A stretch of 34,877 bases of DNA. Origin: an uncultured Pelagibacteraceae bacterium (GTDB taxonomy: Bacteria; Pseudomonadota; Alphaproteobacteria; Pelagibacterales; Pelagibacteraceae). A program made the translations under genes and the position numbers. A model generated the notes under the pieces. The model did not search any database and was not told the origin of the DNA. It saw only the letters and a program-made list of their open reading frames with translations. Numbering within the stretch: the first letter of the stretch is position 1; the number at the start of each line of letters is the position of its first letter. The DNA is taken from positions 1 to 34,877 of the forward strand of contig CACNFA010000007.1 in NCBI GenBank assembly GCA_902619675.1, read 5' to 3'. Positions 15,208-24,098 of this stretch are shown here, in pieces.

Positions 15208-16492
15208 TTTTAAACATCCGGAAACTATTGGCTTACATGGTAGCGATTACAGATCAGATCCTACTACTACAGCTGTAGCAGTTCCTATTTACCAAACAAC
15301 CTCTTACCAATTTAAAAATGCAGAACACGCAGCAAATTTATTTGGTTTGAAAGAATTTGGTAACATTTATACGCGTATAATGAATCCAACAGTAGATGTT
15401 CTAGAAAAAAGAGTTGCGGCACTTGAAGGTGGTGTAGCAGCATTAGCAGTTGGATCAGGTCAAGCAGCTTCAGCAATGTGTATTCAAAACTTAGCACAAG
15501 CTGGAGATAATATTGTTGCGTCTACTGACTTATACGGAGGCACAGTAAACTTATTCAAAAACACTTTGAGACAACAGGGTATTGAAGTTAGATTTGCAGA
15601 TCCTGCAGATCCTAAAAACTTTGAAAAAGTTACTGATGATAAAACAAGAGCTTACTATGGTGAGTCTTGTCCAAATCCTTATCTTCGTGTGTTCCCAATC
15701 AAAGAAGTTTCAGATATCGGTAGAAAAAAGGGTATTCCTTTAATCATCGATAACACAGCTTCACCAGTAATTTGTAAACCTTTAGCTCACGGAGCTGCAA
15801 TCGTAATGCACTCATTGACTAAATATATTGGTGGTCACGGAACTTCAATTGGCGGAATTATTGTTGATGGTGGAAACTTTGACTGGATAAAAGACAGAAA
15901 AAGACAACCATTAATTAATGAACCTGATCAAAGTTATGGTGGTGCGGTTTGGGCAGATGCAGTTCCTCAACTAACAGGAGCTAACATTCCTTTTGTAATC
16001 AGAGCAAGAGTGGTTTTATTAAGAGACTTAGGTGCTCCTTTAAGTCCATTTAATGCTTTCCAAATTATTCAAGGTTTGGAAACAGTTGCTCTTAGAATGA
16101 AACAACACTGTAGTAATGCAGAGAAAGTTGTATCTTTCTTAGAAACACAGAAAAAAGTTAAGAATGTAATCTACCCTACTAATCATCAAGGTGAGATTAA
16201 AGAAAGAGCTAAAAAATATATGCAAGGTGGATATGGTTCTTTAGTTGGAATGGACTTAGGTACTAAAGAAGCTGGTGCCAAATTCATCGATAACTTAAAG
16301 ATGTTATATCACGTTGCTAATATTGGTGATGCTAGAAGTCTAGCAATTCACCCGGCTACTACAACGCACAGTCAATTAGATGATGCAGCGTTAGCAGCAG
16401 CAGGAGTAACACCTGGTTATGTGAGACTGTCAATTGGTATCGAACACCCGGATGATATCATTGCAGATATCAAACAAGCATTAGCTGCTTAA
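15200..16492 (+). CDS. metY: O-acetylhomoserine (thiol)-lyase MetY
   Basis: This is a 430-residue PLP enzyme of the Cys/Met-metabolism family. IIDNTASP (182-189) gives the PLP-ring aspartate (Asp184), and SLTKYIGGHGT (205-215) holds the Schiff-base Lys208. ETIGLHGSDYRSDPTT and SVPIYQTTSY-type N-terminal motifs match MetY. It makes homocysteine directly from O-acetylhomoserine and sulfide. An AAGGGGG site 7 nt before the ATG supports the start. Expression is under SAM-II plus SAM-V control. Confidence 0.95.
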   Translation: MADFKHPETIGLHGSDYRSDPTTTAVAVPIYQTTSYQFKNAEHAANLFGLKEFGNIYTRIMNPTVDVLEKRVAALEGGVAALAVGSGQAASAMCIQNLAQAGDNIVASTDLYGGTVNLFKNTLRQQGIEVRFADPADPKNFEKVTDDKTRAYYGESCPNPYLRVFPIKEVSDIGRKKGIPLIIDNTASPVICKPLAHGAAIVMHSLTKYIGGHGTSIGGIIVDGGNFDWIKDRKRQPLINEPDQSYGGAVWADAVPQLTGANIPFVIRARVVLLRDLGAPLSPFNAFQIIQGLETVALRMKQHCSNAEKVVSFLETQKKVKNVIYPTNHQGEIKERAKKYMQGGYGSLVGMDLGTKEAGAKFIDNLKMLYHVANIGDARSLAIHPATTTHSQLDDAALAAAGVTPGYVRLSIGIEHPDDIIADIKQALAA

Positions 16493-16503
16493 TAATTGAT
16501 TTT

Positions 16504-16532
16504 GTGGTCCCAATTATTTATATTGGGGCCAC
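16504..16532 (+). promoter_or_regulatory. Hairpin between metY and rhodanese, covering the putative ribosome site
   Basis: GTGGTCCCAAT (16504-16514) pairs with ATTGGGGCCAC (16522-16532), 11 bp with one G-U, around a 7-nt loop. There is no U-tract on either strand, so it is not a standard terminator. The only G-rich site before the rhodanese ATG (GGGG, 16525-16528) is in the stem. Confidence 0.6.
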
Positions 16533-16535
16533 TCA

Positions 16536-16904
16536 ATGATCAAACAAATCAAATCATCAGAAATAAAAAAATTTATAGATAGCAATCCAAACACTGTTTT
16601 ACTAGACGTTCGAACAGAAGACGAATGGAATACAGTTGGTAAGCCCGATACGAAAGGTTTCGGTATTGAATCCTTTTTTATTACTATTTCACAAGACCCA
16701 AGTTTTTTAAAGAGTGTTAAAAAAAATATCGATAAAAAAAATCAAGTATTGGTAATGTGTGCAGCAGGTGGCAGATCAATTGTTGCTGCTAATCTTTTAG
16801 CAAATGAGGGTTATAATGTCTTAAATGTCTCTGATGGTTTTAGTGGAAATGGTCAAGATCCTGGCTGGAAGAATATAGGATTACCTTCTCTTATAAATTT
16901 CTGA
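16536..16904 (+). CDS. Rhodanese-like sulfurtransferase
   Basis: This is a 122-residue single rhodanese domain. LLDVRTEDEW (22-31) is the CH2A-type motif and the active-site loop is C75-AAGGRS (75-81), with the catalytic cysteine present and an extra nearby Gly. NVLNVSDGFSG and DPGWK follow. Such proteins move sulfane sulfur. It lies 43 bp after metY on the same strand and may be cotranscribed with it. Its last 24 bp overlap the convergent lipoprotein gene. Confidence 0.9.
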   Translation: MIKQIKSSEIKKFIDSNPNTVLLDVRTEDEWNTVGKPDTKGFGIESFFITISQDPSFLKSVKKNIDKKNQVLVMCAAGGRSIVAANLLANEGYNVLNVSDGFSGNGQDPGWKNIGLPSLINF

Positions 16905-17258
16905 TTCTTTTGCTAAGTTCTCTATTTTAGATCTTTTGATAATTTTTTGTTTATTAACAAAATATTCCTTTGTTTGTAAAATATTTTTTTTAACAGCTTC
17001 GCAAATTTCTGAGTTAGTTGACTCAATAAAAGATACGCATTTAGATTTTTTCTTTTCTGGGTTATGTTTTTCAGCATAAGCCACTACATGCTCCATTGGA
17101 CTTTTTCCAGTCTGTTTTTTAATTCCGTAACTCATTGCCGATGAAACAGTAGATTGAGCTATATTGCTACCTGTCGTTGCTGTTCCGAGTAAAGCTACCG
17201 ACTCTGCGCATCCTGCAAAAAAAACTAAAAGCAATATTAGACTAAAAACTTTTTTCAT
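16881..17258 (-). CDS. Small putative lipoprotein, unknown function
   Basis: I choose ATG 17258 rather than 17291 because AGGGGA sits 6 nt before it and the resulting protein begins with a clean lipoprotein signal: MKKVFSLILLLVFFAGC, with lipobox FAGC. The mature part (about 108 residues) has a Gly/Ala/Ser/Thr-rich stretch (ALLGTATTGSNIAQSTVSS), two further cysteines in a KCVSFIESTNSEIC segment, and a Lys-rich tail. I do not recognise the family. It has a possible own promoter in 17275-17320. Confidence 0.72.
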   Translation of the reverse strand: MKKVFSLILLLVFFAGCAESVALLGTATTGSNIAQSTVSSAMSYGIKKQTGKSPMEHVVAYAEKHNPEKKKSKCVSFIESTNSEICEAVKKNILQTKEYFVNKQKIIKRSKIENLAKESEIYKRR

Positions 17259-17355
17259 TATTCCCCTGTTTTGTTTTATATATTTATTCAAAAATAAAAA
17301 AACAAATCACTAGACCACAATGAGTTTAACAAAGTTTAACCTTGAGTTGAATCCT

Positions 17356-18309
17356 TTAATTTGAAATCACTCTAATTGGCTTATTGTTCAAACAAGCATT
17401 AAGATTTTCCATCATCTGATTGTAAAATTTAGAATAATTTTCAGCTGTAACATATCCAATGTGAGGTAAAAGAAGAGCATTAGGCAGAAATCTTAACTTG
17501 TGGTCCTGAGGAAGCGGTTCTTTTTCAAATACATCCAAACCCACTCCTGCGATAGCTTCGTCTTTTAGAGCTTGAATTAAATCATTTTCATTAATAATAG
17601 GGCCTCTGGAAGTATTGATTAAATAAGATGTTTTTTTCATCATTTTAAATTCATTTTTTGTGATTAGATTTTTATATCTTTCTCCAAGAACTAAATGTAT
17701 TGAAATAATATCTGAGTTTTTTAATAAATCTTCTTTGCTCATTGGTAAAACACCAAGCTCACTAGCGCTAGATAAGTTAAGATTTTCACTCCATGCACAA
17801 ACTTCCATACCAAAAGCTTTAGCTACTTTAGCAACTTGTTTACCAATTTTACCTAAACCAATTAAACCTAACATTTTCCCTTTAAGTTCTGATCCTACGG
17901 TTGTCTGCCAATAACCTTGAAACATATTATCTATTTCTTGTTTCATATTTCTTAGAAGACCTAAAATCAGCGCCCAAGTTATCTCAGCAGCTGGATTAGA
18001 GTTTATATCAGTTCCACATACTGTTATTTTTCTTTGCTTAGTTGCGTCTAAATCGATTGATTTATTTCTCATGCCGGAAGTCATAATATATTTTATTTTT
18101 GGTAAATTTTTAATTAAAGACTTTGAAATAGTAGTCCTTTCTCTCATAATAAATAATACCTCATATTCCTCTAAAGCTACGATAGCCTCATTCTCATCAG
18201 CGAAAGGTTCATTAAATACTTTGAAGATAAATTTATCTTTATATTTACTAAGATTTATAATTTGTTTGAAAACATCTTGATAATCATCAAGCACTGCAAC
18301 TTTAATCAT
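17356..18309 (-). CDS. D-2-hydroxyacid dehydrogenase (SerA/D-isomer-specific family)
   Basis: This is a 317-residue NAD-dependent enzyme. The dinucleotide loop is GLGKIG (151-156). Catalytic candidates are Arg235 (NTSRGPIIN), Glu264 (FEKEPLP) and His283 (LPHIGY), all in expected order. The family oxidises D-2-hydroxyacids or reduces 2-oxoacids; the substrate is not clear. It begins in the stop of the EamA transporter gene (ATGA), making it the third gene of an operon with a D-amino-acid-dehydrogenase-like gene. A chain from D-amino acid to 2-oxoacid to D-2-hydroxyacid is conceivable. Confidence 0.9.
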   Translation of the reverse strand: MIKVAVLDDYQDVFKQIINLSKYKDKFIFKVFNEPFADENEAIVALEEYEVLFIMRERTTISKSLIKNLPKIKYIMTSGMRNKSIDLDATKQRKITVCGTDINSNPAAEITWALILGLLRNMKQEIDNMFQGYWQTTVGSELKGKMLGLIGLGKIGKQVAKVAKAFGMEVCAWSENLNLSSASELGVLPMSKEDLLKNSDIISIHLVLGERYKNLITKNEFKMMKKTSYLINTSRGPIINENDLIQALKDEAIAGVGLDVFEKEPLPQDHKLRFLPNALLLPHIGYVTAENYSKFYNQMMENLNACLNNKPIRVISN

Positions 18310-19196
18310 TGAGTTTTCCTATTAGATAAATAAATACCTGATACTATAAAAGTGCCACCAATAAAATGGTATAATTGAAATTTTTCTTTAAATATTAATA
18401 TTGCCATTAAGGCACTGAACAAAGGCATTAATTGTACAAAAATTGCTGATCTATTGGGTCCAATAAATTCAATAGCTTTTTGCCAACAATAGTATGCGGC
18501 TATAGCTGGAAAAATAACTACATAAAATAAAATAGCTACGGAAAATTTGTTAATTGGAACTTCTAGTCCAATTTTCTGCTCATACAAATATTGAGGGATT
18601 AGAAATATTAAACCAACAGTGACCATAAGTTGAATAAATGTAAATTGAGAGAGTTGAAATTTTTTTTTCTTCAATAGAGTCGAATAAAGTGACCAGCTCA
18701 TTACACAAACTAACATCCACAAATCTCCTTTGTTAAAATTTAAAGAAAAAATTTTTTGGATATCCGCATTAGAAATAATTGTTGCAACCCCTATTATCGA
18801 TAAAATCAATCCTACTAATTGAAACATATTTGATCGTTCTATATTCATGATTGAAGACAAAATCATAACAACAGCGGGTATACCTGCTAACATTAATACA
18901 GCATTGATAACTTGGGTATAATTGAGTGCAAAATAAACAACTGAATTAAAAGTACTAATTGTTATAATTCCCATAAAACTAATCAATAACCAATTTTCCT
19001 TAATATAATTTTTTTTGTGTAAAATTTCTTTAAAAGTAAATGGAATTAAAATAATCCAAACCATAACCCATCTATAAAAATTTAATGTGAGTGGAGGTAT
19101 TTCGAATAAAGTAGCGAATTTTCCAACTATAAAATTTCCGGACCAAAACAAAGTTGCAAGTATTAAAAATATGTAAGCTGTATAGTTTTTTGACAA
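18306..19196 (-). CDS. EamA/DMT-superfamily transporter
   Basis: This 296-residue protein has ten predicted spans in two EamA halves: FWSGNFIVGKFATL near the N-terminus and VFPAIAAYYCWQKAIEFIGP in the second half. It is an inner-membrane metabolite exporter or importer of unknown substrate. The start is TTG at 19196, supported by AGGA about 6 nt upstream. That ribosome site overlaps the TAG at which the interrupted upstream dehydrogenase frame would end. It overlaps the downstream dehydrogenase by 4 bp. Confidence 0.88.
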   Translation of the reverse strand: MSKNYTAYIFLILATLFWSGNFIVGKFATLFEIPPLTLNFYRWVMVWIILIPFTFKEILHKKNYIKENWLLISFMGIITISTFNSVVYFALNYTQVINAVLMLAGIPAVVMILSSIMNIERSNMFQLVGLILSIIGVATIISNADIQKIFSLNFNKGDLWMLVCVMSWSLYSTLLKKKKFQLSQFTFIQLMVTVGLIFLIPQYLYEQKIGLEVPINKFSVAILFYVVIFPAIAAYYCWQKAIEFIGPNRSAIFVQLMPLFSALMAILIFKEKFQLYHFIGGTFIVSGIYLSNRKTQ

Positions 19197-19203
19197 AAAG
19201 TTC

Positions 19204-20481
19204 CTAATTAAATCTTTTCGAACTGTAAGGCGTCAAGTTTAAATTTGTCTTGTCACCAGCAACAATTCCAGAGACAATTTTGCCTGTAATAGCTCCTAAA
19301 GTTCAGCCTAAATGTTGATGACCAAACGCATAGATTATATTCTTATTTTTAAGAGATGGACCTAATATTGGTAAAAAGTCTGGCAGTGTAGGTCTGAAAC
19401 CTAGCCATTCATCTTCGTGTTTTCCAAGTTGTGGCAATAATTCTTTTGCGCAATTAATTATGTATTTAATTCTTTTTTCTGAAGGTGGATTTTTCAGCCC
19501 GCCTAATTCAACAGTGCCTACAGCTCTTAAGCCTTGATTCATTGGTGTCATTCCAAATCCGCGATCTAAGAAAATTACAGGCCTAGAAATCAAATTTTCT
19601 TGTCCTTTAAAGTGCACATGGTAGCCTCTTTCGGTGTCTAGGGGAATATTTTCACCTAGCTGATCTGTTAGCTTTTTTGAGAAAGCACCAGAAGCAATTA
19701 CTGACTTTTCGAATTTATACTCTTCATTTTCAGATCTTATCACTGTCTCGTTAATCGTTAATTGCTCTATGTTTTTTATATTAGTTTGAATGAACTTCCC
19801 TCCTTTTTTTAAATATAACTTAAATATTTGCTTAAGTATTCCATGAGGGTCTCTAGCGTGCATAGCGCTTTCGTAAATTACACCAGCGTCAAATACAGGT
19901 TTTAAATTTGGTTCTAACTTCAAAACTTCTTTTTGGGTAAGTAATTTTTGTTCAATTCCAAGGTCATTACGCACTTTTATCTCTAATTTTCTGCTTTTTA
20001 AGTTTTTGTTTGTCCAAACATAAATAATGCCTTTTTTTTCAATTAAACCAGATGTATCTATTTCTTGAAAAATTTCTTCGTATGCATCATTTGATAGACT
20101 TAATATTTGATGCATGTATTTAGCGGTGTGGAGCATTGATTTTTCATTACAATTTTTAAAGTAATGTACAAACCATTTAATCATTTTTGGAATATAATTC
20201 CATTTTAAAGCTAAGGGCCCATAAGAACTTAAAATCATTTTTGGAACATCATTCAAAATATCTGGCCGATTGAATTGCAAAACAGCATAGGGAGAAAAAT
20301 GTCCAGCGTTTCCATAAGATGCAGGTTTGTACTCAGATGATAGAGGGTCATGGCGATCAAAAAGTGTAACTGGAATTCCTTTTTTTATTAGTTGCAAACC
20401 AATGCAGACTCCTTGTATCCCGGAGCCAATTATTCCAACAGATTTACATTTATAATTTTCCACAAAGAAATTATATTGCAA
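19204..20481 (-). pseudogene. D-amino-acid dehydrogenase (DadA-like) gene with in-frame TGA
   Basis: The first 392 codons (20481 to the TGA at 19305-19303) code for an FAD oxidoreductase of the DadA/DAO type, with the FAD loop GIIGSGIQG and the C-terminal motif FGHQHLG. After the TGA the same frame continues for 32 codons (TLGAITGKIVSG to TPYSSKRFN) to a TAG. Together these rebuild the normal DadA C-terminus, where the stop position is usually Trp (GHxxLGWTL). TGG to TGA is therefore the simplest explanation. The start is TTG 20481 or GTG 20463. Loss of the FAD-contacting C-terminus should inactivate it unless the stop is read through or is a sequence error. Confidence 0.8.
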
Positions 20482-20507
20482 TCTTAAAAAAATTGAAGTG
20501 CGGTAGA

Positions 20508-20975
20508 TTAGGCTAGAGCTTCTTTATTAACCACTTCTGGTCTATCTTCTTGGTTATCAGGCTGATCTTTTTTATCTTTTTTCTTGAACAAGAAATCGCC
20601 TGTTAATGTAGGTTTATTTTTATTTGTCTTTTTAATATACCCATCTATGTCTGCGCCATTTTCAGTTCTCAAGTTATTTCCAAATTCAATATCTCCTTTT
20701 ACTGTGCCTGTTGAACCAATAACAATATCTTGACCAGAAACTTTTCCGTCTAAATGTCCATGAATTTCAACATGGTCTCCCTCGATAGAGCCAGTTATTG
20801 AACCCGTTTCCCTTATGATAATTTCTTTTGAAAATACCGGACCTTTAATTAAGCCTGCGACATCTATTGCACCAGAGCTATTTATAGTTCCCTCGATGCT
20901 TACAGTCTCGCTTATTAGAGATCTTTCTGAATCTGTGAGTTTTTTTTTCTTATCACCAAACATATTTTTTTTCAT
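20508..20975 (-). CDS. Bactofilin (polymer-forming cytoskeletal protein)
   Basis: This 155-residue protein has a basic N-terminal tail (MKKNMFGDKKKK). The bactofilin beta-helix core spans about residues 22-115, with repeats such as SVEGTI-like VSIEGTINSSGAIDVAGLIKG, TGSITGSIEGDHVEIHGHLDG and GTVKGDIEFGNN. The tail is disordered and charged (KKKDKKDQPDNQEDRPE). Bactofilins self-assemble into filaments and often recruit wall enzymes. It lies 64 bp after rodA, at the end of the elongasome operon, which fits a shape or wall role. Confidence 0.9.
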   Translation of the reverse strand: MKKNMFGDKKKKLTDSERSLISETVSIEGTINSSGAIDVAGLIKGPVFSKEIIIRETGSITGSIEGDHVEIHGHLDGKVSGQDIVIGSTGTVKGDIEFGNNLRTENGADIDGYIKKTNKNKPTLTGDFLFKKKDKKDQPDNQEDRPEVVNKEALA

Positions 20976-21039
20976 AAACTAACCACCAATTCTAATAATA
21001 TACAAGTCATTTATAAATTTAAATTTGACCATATTAGGT

Positions 21040-22164
21040 TTAATTTACTGGAGTGTCTTTATAGACTTTACAAGACATTACTATACCCAAGCCTAACATA
21101 ATTGCCATCATCGATGAACCGCCATATGACATTATAGGCAAAGGAGATCCAACAATTGGTAATAAACCCAATACCATCATCATATTTACTACTACATATA
21201 TAAAAAAAGCTGTAGCAAAACTATAACAATATAATTTACCGAAATTACTTCTGGTTACATTTCCTATTTTGACTATTCTCCAAACAATAATAGCGTACAA
21301 AATTAGAATAAATAATGAACCAAAAAATCCAAATTCTTCAGAAAATAAAGTAAAAATAAAATCCGTATGTTTTTCAGGTAAGTAATCTAAATAGCTTTGA
21401 GATCCCTGTAAGAATCCTTTACCAAAGAGACCTCCTGAGCCTATTGCAATTTTGGATTGAATAATTTGATATCCTGCTCCTAAGGGGTCTCTCTCAGGAT
21501 TTAAAAAAGTTAGTATTCTTGACTTTTGGTAAGGTTTTAGAAAAGAAATTGCAATCGGTAATAAGCCCAAAAAGGCTAATCCAGAAAATGCAAAAAATTT
21601 TATTCGTACACCTGCAAGCCAAGCAACTGTTACTCCGCCTGCTGCAATCAATAAAGCAGTTCCAAGGTCTGGTTGTGTAGCAACTAATATTAATGGAGCA
21701 ATCAACACTACAATAGGTAAAAATAAGTACCTAAGCTGATTAATATTCTCTATAGAAATTCTATGATAATACTTCGCTAAAAATAAAATTAAGCCGATTT
21801 TCATTAACTCAGAAGGTTGAAGATTCATAAAATACAAGTCTAACCAACGTTTGGAACCAGAAGAAGTTAATCCAAAATATTTTACACCAAGTAGTAAGAT
21901 AAAAAATAAAATATAAATTAAGTAACTTTGACTATGCCAAAATCTTATTTGAATAAATGAGAGAAATAGAAACATTCCAAAGAAAACAAAAAAACGGAGT
22001 ATATGACTATTAGTGTGATATTTAAATTCTCCCCCATCTGTTGAGTACATTGCCAATATGCTAACGAGCCCGAGGATAAAAATGGAAACTACTAGAATAT
22101 AGTCTAATGATAAAATTTTATCTTTTAAACTAAGCGATGAATGAATTGATCTTGGTTGAAACAT
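21040..22164 (-). CDS. rodA: Rod-shape SEDS peptidoglycan glycosyltransferase RodA
   Basis: This is a 374-residue SEDS membrane protein with about ten spans. Family stretches include KRWLDLYFMNLQPSELMKI, ATQPDLGTALLIAAGG (catalytic Asp in QPDLG), GSGGLFGKGFLQGSQSYLDY with HTDFIF, and SPLPIMSYGGSSMM near the C-terminus. It polymerises glycan strands with PBP2. Its ATG shares one base with the mrdA stop (TAATG). Confidence 0.96.
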   Translation of the reverse strand: MFQPRSIHSSLSLKDKILSLDYILVVSIFILGLVSILAMYSTDGGEFKYHTNSHILRFFVFFGMFLFLSFIQIRFWHSQSYLIYILFFILLLGVKYFGLTSSGSKRWLDLYFMNLQPSELMKIGLILFLAKYYHRISIENINQLRYLFLPIVVLIAPLILVATQPDLGTALLIAAGGVTVAWLAGVRIKFFAFSGLAFLGLLPIAISFLKPYQKSRILTFLNPERDPLGAGYQIIQSKIAIGSGGLFGKGFLQGSQSYLDYLPEKHTDFIFTLFSEEFGFFGSLFILILYAIIVWRIVKIGNVTRSNFGKLYCYSFATAFFIYVVVNMMMVLGLLPIVGSPLPIMSYGGSSMMAIMLGLGIVMSCKVYKDTPVN

Positions 22165-24098
22165 TAGACTGGTTCTCCGATTTGATTATTAATACTTCTT
22201 CTTAATTCATGTCTTTCAAGAACTTTTTTAATTACTTTCTTTGCTATTGGAGCCGCGGCTTTACCGCCAGAACCACCATGCTCAACCAAAACACTAATTG
22301 CATATTGAGGATTTTTATAGGGAGCGAATGCCACAAATAATGCATGATCTCTTTCTTTATAAGGTAAATTCTCTTGTTTAACTTCAGCCTCTCTTTGTGC
22401 CTCTGTAAATCTTTTAACCTGCGATGAACCAGTTTTTCCAGCAAATGTAAATTTTGGATTTTCAAACCTGTGTCTGTAAGAAGTCCCTCCTGGCTCATTT
22501 GATGATGAAAACATTGCATCTTTAATTAAGTTTATGTGTTCTTGATTTTTAAACAAAGGCTCTAAATTAAAATTTGATACTAGCAAATCAGTTGGAAGAG
22601 GCTCATTTGGATTTTCATTTTTATGTTTCAAATAATTTCTAAGATTGTCATTTTTTTCATCAAATATTATTCTTGGCCTTATTTTAAAACCTCCATTGGC
22701 AATTTGAGCTGTCATTAGACATAATTGTAATGGCGTGCTTTGGAAATATCCTTGGCCAATACCTGAGTGAAGCGTCTCACCTAAATACCAGTTTTGCCCA
22801 ATAAATTTTTTCTTCCATTTTGTATTTGGTACTACTCCTGATCTTTCTTCGATAAAATCATTTAAAACTTTTTTACCTAATCCAAATCGTTTTGCAGTTT
22901 CAGATAGTCGATCAACGCCAAGTTTTCTCGCAACTTCGTAAAAATAAACATCGCAAGATCTTTGAATTCCTTTTCTTAGATTTACTATGCCATGCCCGTC
23001 TTTTTCCCAGCAATGAAATTTCTCCCCATACAATTCTATTTTTCCCTTACATCTAAAGGTATCCAAAGGTCTTATAATTTTATTTTCTAAGGCGCTTAAA
23101 GCTACTAAAGTCTTAATTGTAGATCCTGGAGGATACAATCCAGATAATGCTTTGTTAGCTAAAGGTTTTTTTTCGTCTTTAATTAAACTATTCCAATAAG
23201 CTTTATCTAATCCATGAACGAATTCGTTAGGTTCAAACGTTGGAGATGACACTAAAGAGACTATATCTCCATTAAAAACATCCATCACACAAACTGCAGC
23301 TGCTTTATCTTTTAAAAGTTCATTAGTAAATTTTTGCACTTCATAATCTAGAGTTGTTTTAAAGCTTTTTCCTGCTTGGCCTTCATCAATTTTGATTTCT
23401 CTAATTCTTTTACCAAAAGCATTAACTTCATAACGTTGATATCCAACTTTACCAATAATCTGTTCGTCTAGTTTTCTTTCTAAACCAGTTTTTCCGATGG
23501 ACATGCCTGGTACTGCTAAATCTTTGAGGTATTCTTTTGTTTGTAAATCTTTCTTACTTATTTGAGAAACATAACCTAAAATATGAGCTGAGGAATTATC
23601 AGGATAAGTCCTTGCAACAGACACAATTGGTTCTACGCCCTCGAGTTCATGTAAAAATAAATTTATTCTAGAAAAATCAGACCATTCTAAATTTTCAGAA
23701 ACTATTATTGGTTCCCAAGGTTTTTGTTTTTTTATCAGTCTTTTTAGGTAAGAAACTTTTTTGTCAGTAATATTTAAGATCGCTTTTAATCTTACAAATA
23801 AATTATCTAGATCTTTTGCATTTTCAGGAACTAAATGAACTTGATAGAGCGGTTCAGTCGATGCGATTTCAGTGTTGAAAAAATCTTTTATAGCTCCTCT
23901 TTCTGGAGCTAACTTCCATTCTCTAAATCTATTTTTATCTGATAAAGACTTATATTTTGTAGCTTGATTAATTTGTAGAGATATAAGTCTGCCGACTAAA
24001 CCAAACATTACTACTGCTTTTGCTGCAGTAATTAAGAACATTCTTCTGCTTATAAGTTTTGATTTAATGACAGTGTTACCTGAACCTGGACTAAGCAT
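22164..24098 (-). CDS. mrdA: Penicillin-binding protein 2 (elongation transpeptidase)
   Basis: This 644-residue class B PBP has a short cytoplasmic N-terminus, one membrane span (about 22-40) and a pedestal domain (about 55-240). Its transpeptidase domain has all active-site motifs: S326-T-I-K329 (PPGSTIK), S381-C-D (the SxN-type box) and K555-T-G. It crosslinks peptidoglycan for lateral wall growth. It overlaps mreD by 8 bp and rodA by 1 bp, in the standard mreBCD-mrdA-rodA order. Confidence 0.96.
   Translation of the reverse strand: MLSPGSGNTVIKSKLISRRMFLITAAKAVVMFGLVGRLISLQINQATKYKSLSDKNRFREWKLAPERGAIKDFFNTEIASTEPLYQVHLVPENAKDLDNLFVRLKAILNITDKKVSYLKRLIKKQKPWEPIIVSENLEWSDFSRINLFLHELEGVEPIVSVARTYPDNSSAHILGYVSQISKKDLQTKEYLKDLAVPGMSIGKTGLERKLDEQIIGKVGYQRYEVNAFGKRIREIKIDEGQAGKSFKTTLDYEVQKFTNELLKDKAAAVCVMDVFNGDIVSLVSSPTFEPNEFVHGLDKAYWNSLIKDEKKPLANKALSGLYPPGSTIKTLVALSALENKIIRPLDTFRCKGKIELYGEKFHCWEKDGHGIVNLRKGIQRSCDVYFYEVARKLGVDRLSETAKRFGLGKKVLNDFIEERSGVVPNTKWKKKFIGQNWYLGETLHSGIGQGYFQSTPLQLCLMTAQIANGGFKIRPRIIFDEKNDNLRNYLKHKNENPNEPLPTDLLVSNFNLEPLFKNQEHINLIKDAMFSSSNEPGGTSYRHRFENPKFTFAGKTGSSQVKRFTEAQREAEVKQENLPYKERDHALFVAFAPYKNPQYAISVLVEHGGSGGKAAAPIAKKVIKKVLERHELRRSINNQIGEPV

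Noticed and set aside
17259-17291. 11-residue extension of the lipoprotein to ATG 17291
   Set aside because: It would put charged residues ahead of a clean lipoprotein signal, and the AGGGGA ribosome site supports ATG 17258.
19303-19305. TGA read as Trp or selenocysteine by a variant code
   Set aside because: TGA ends several intact genes here, the site is a Trp position in the family, and I see no selenocysteine insertion hairpin directly after it.
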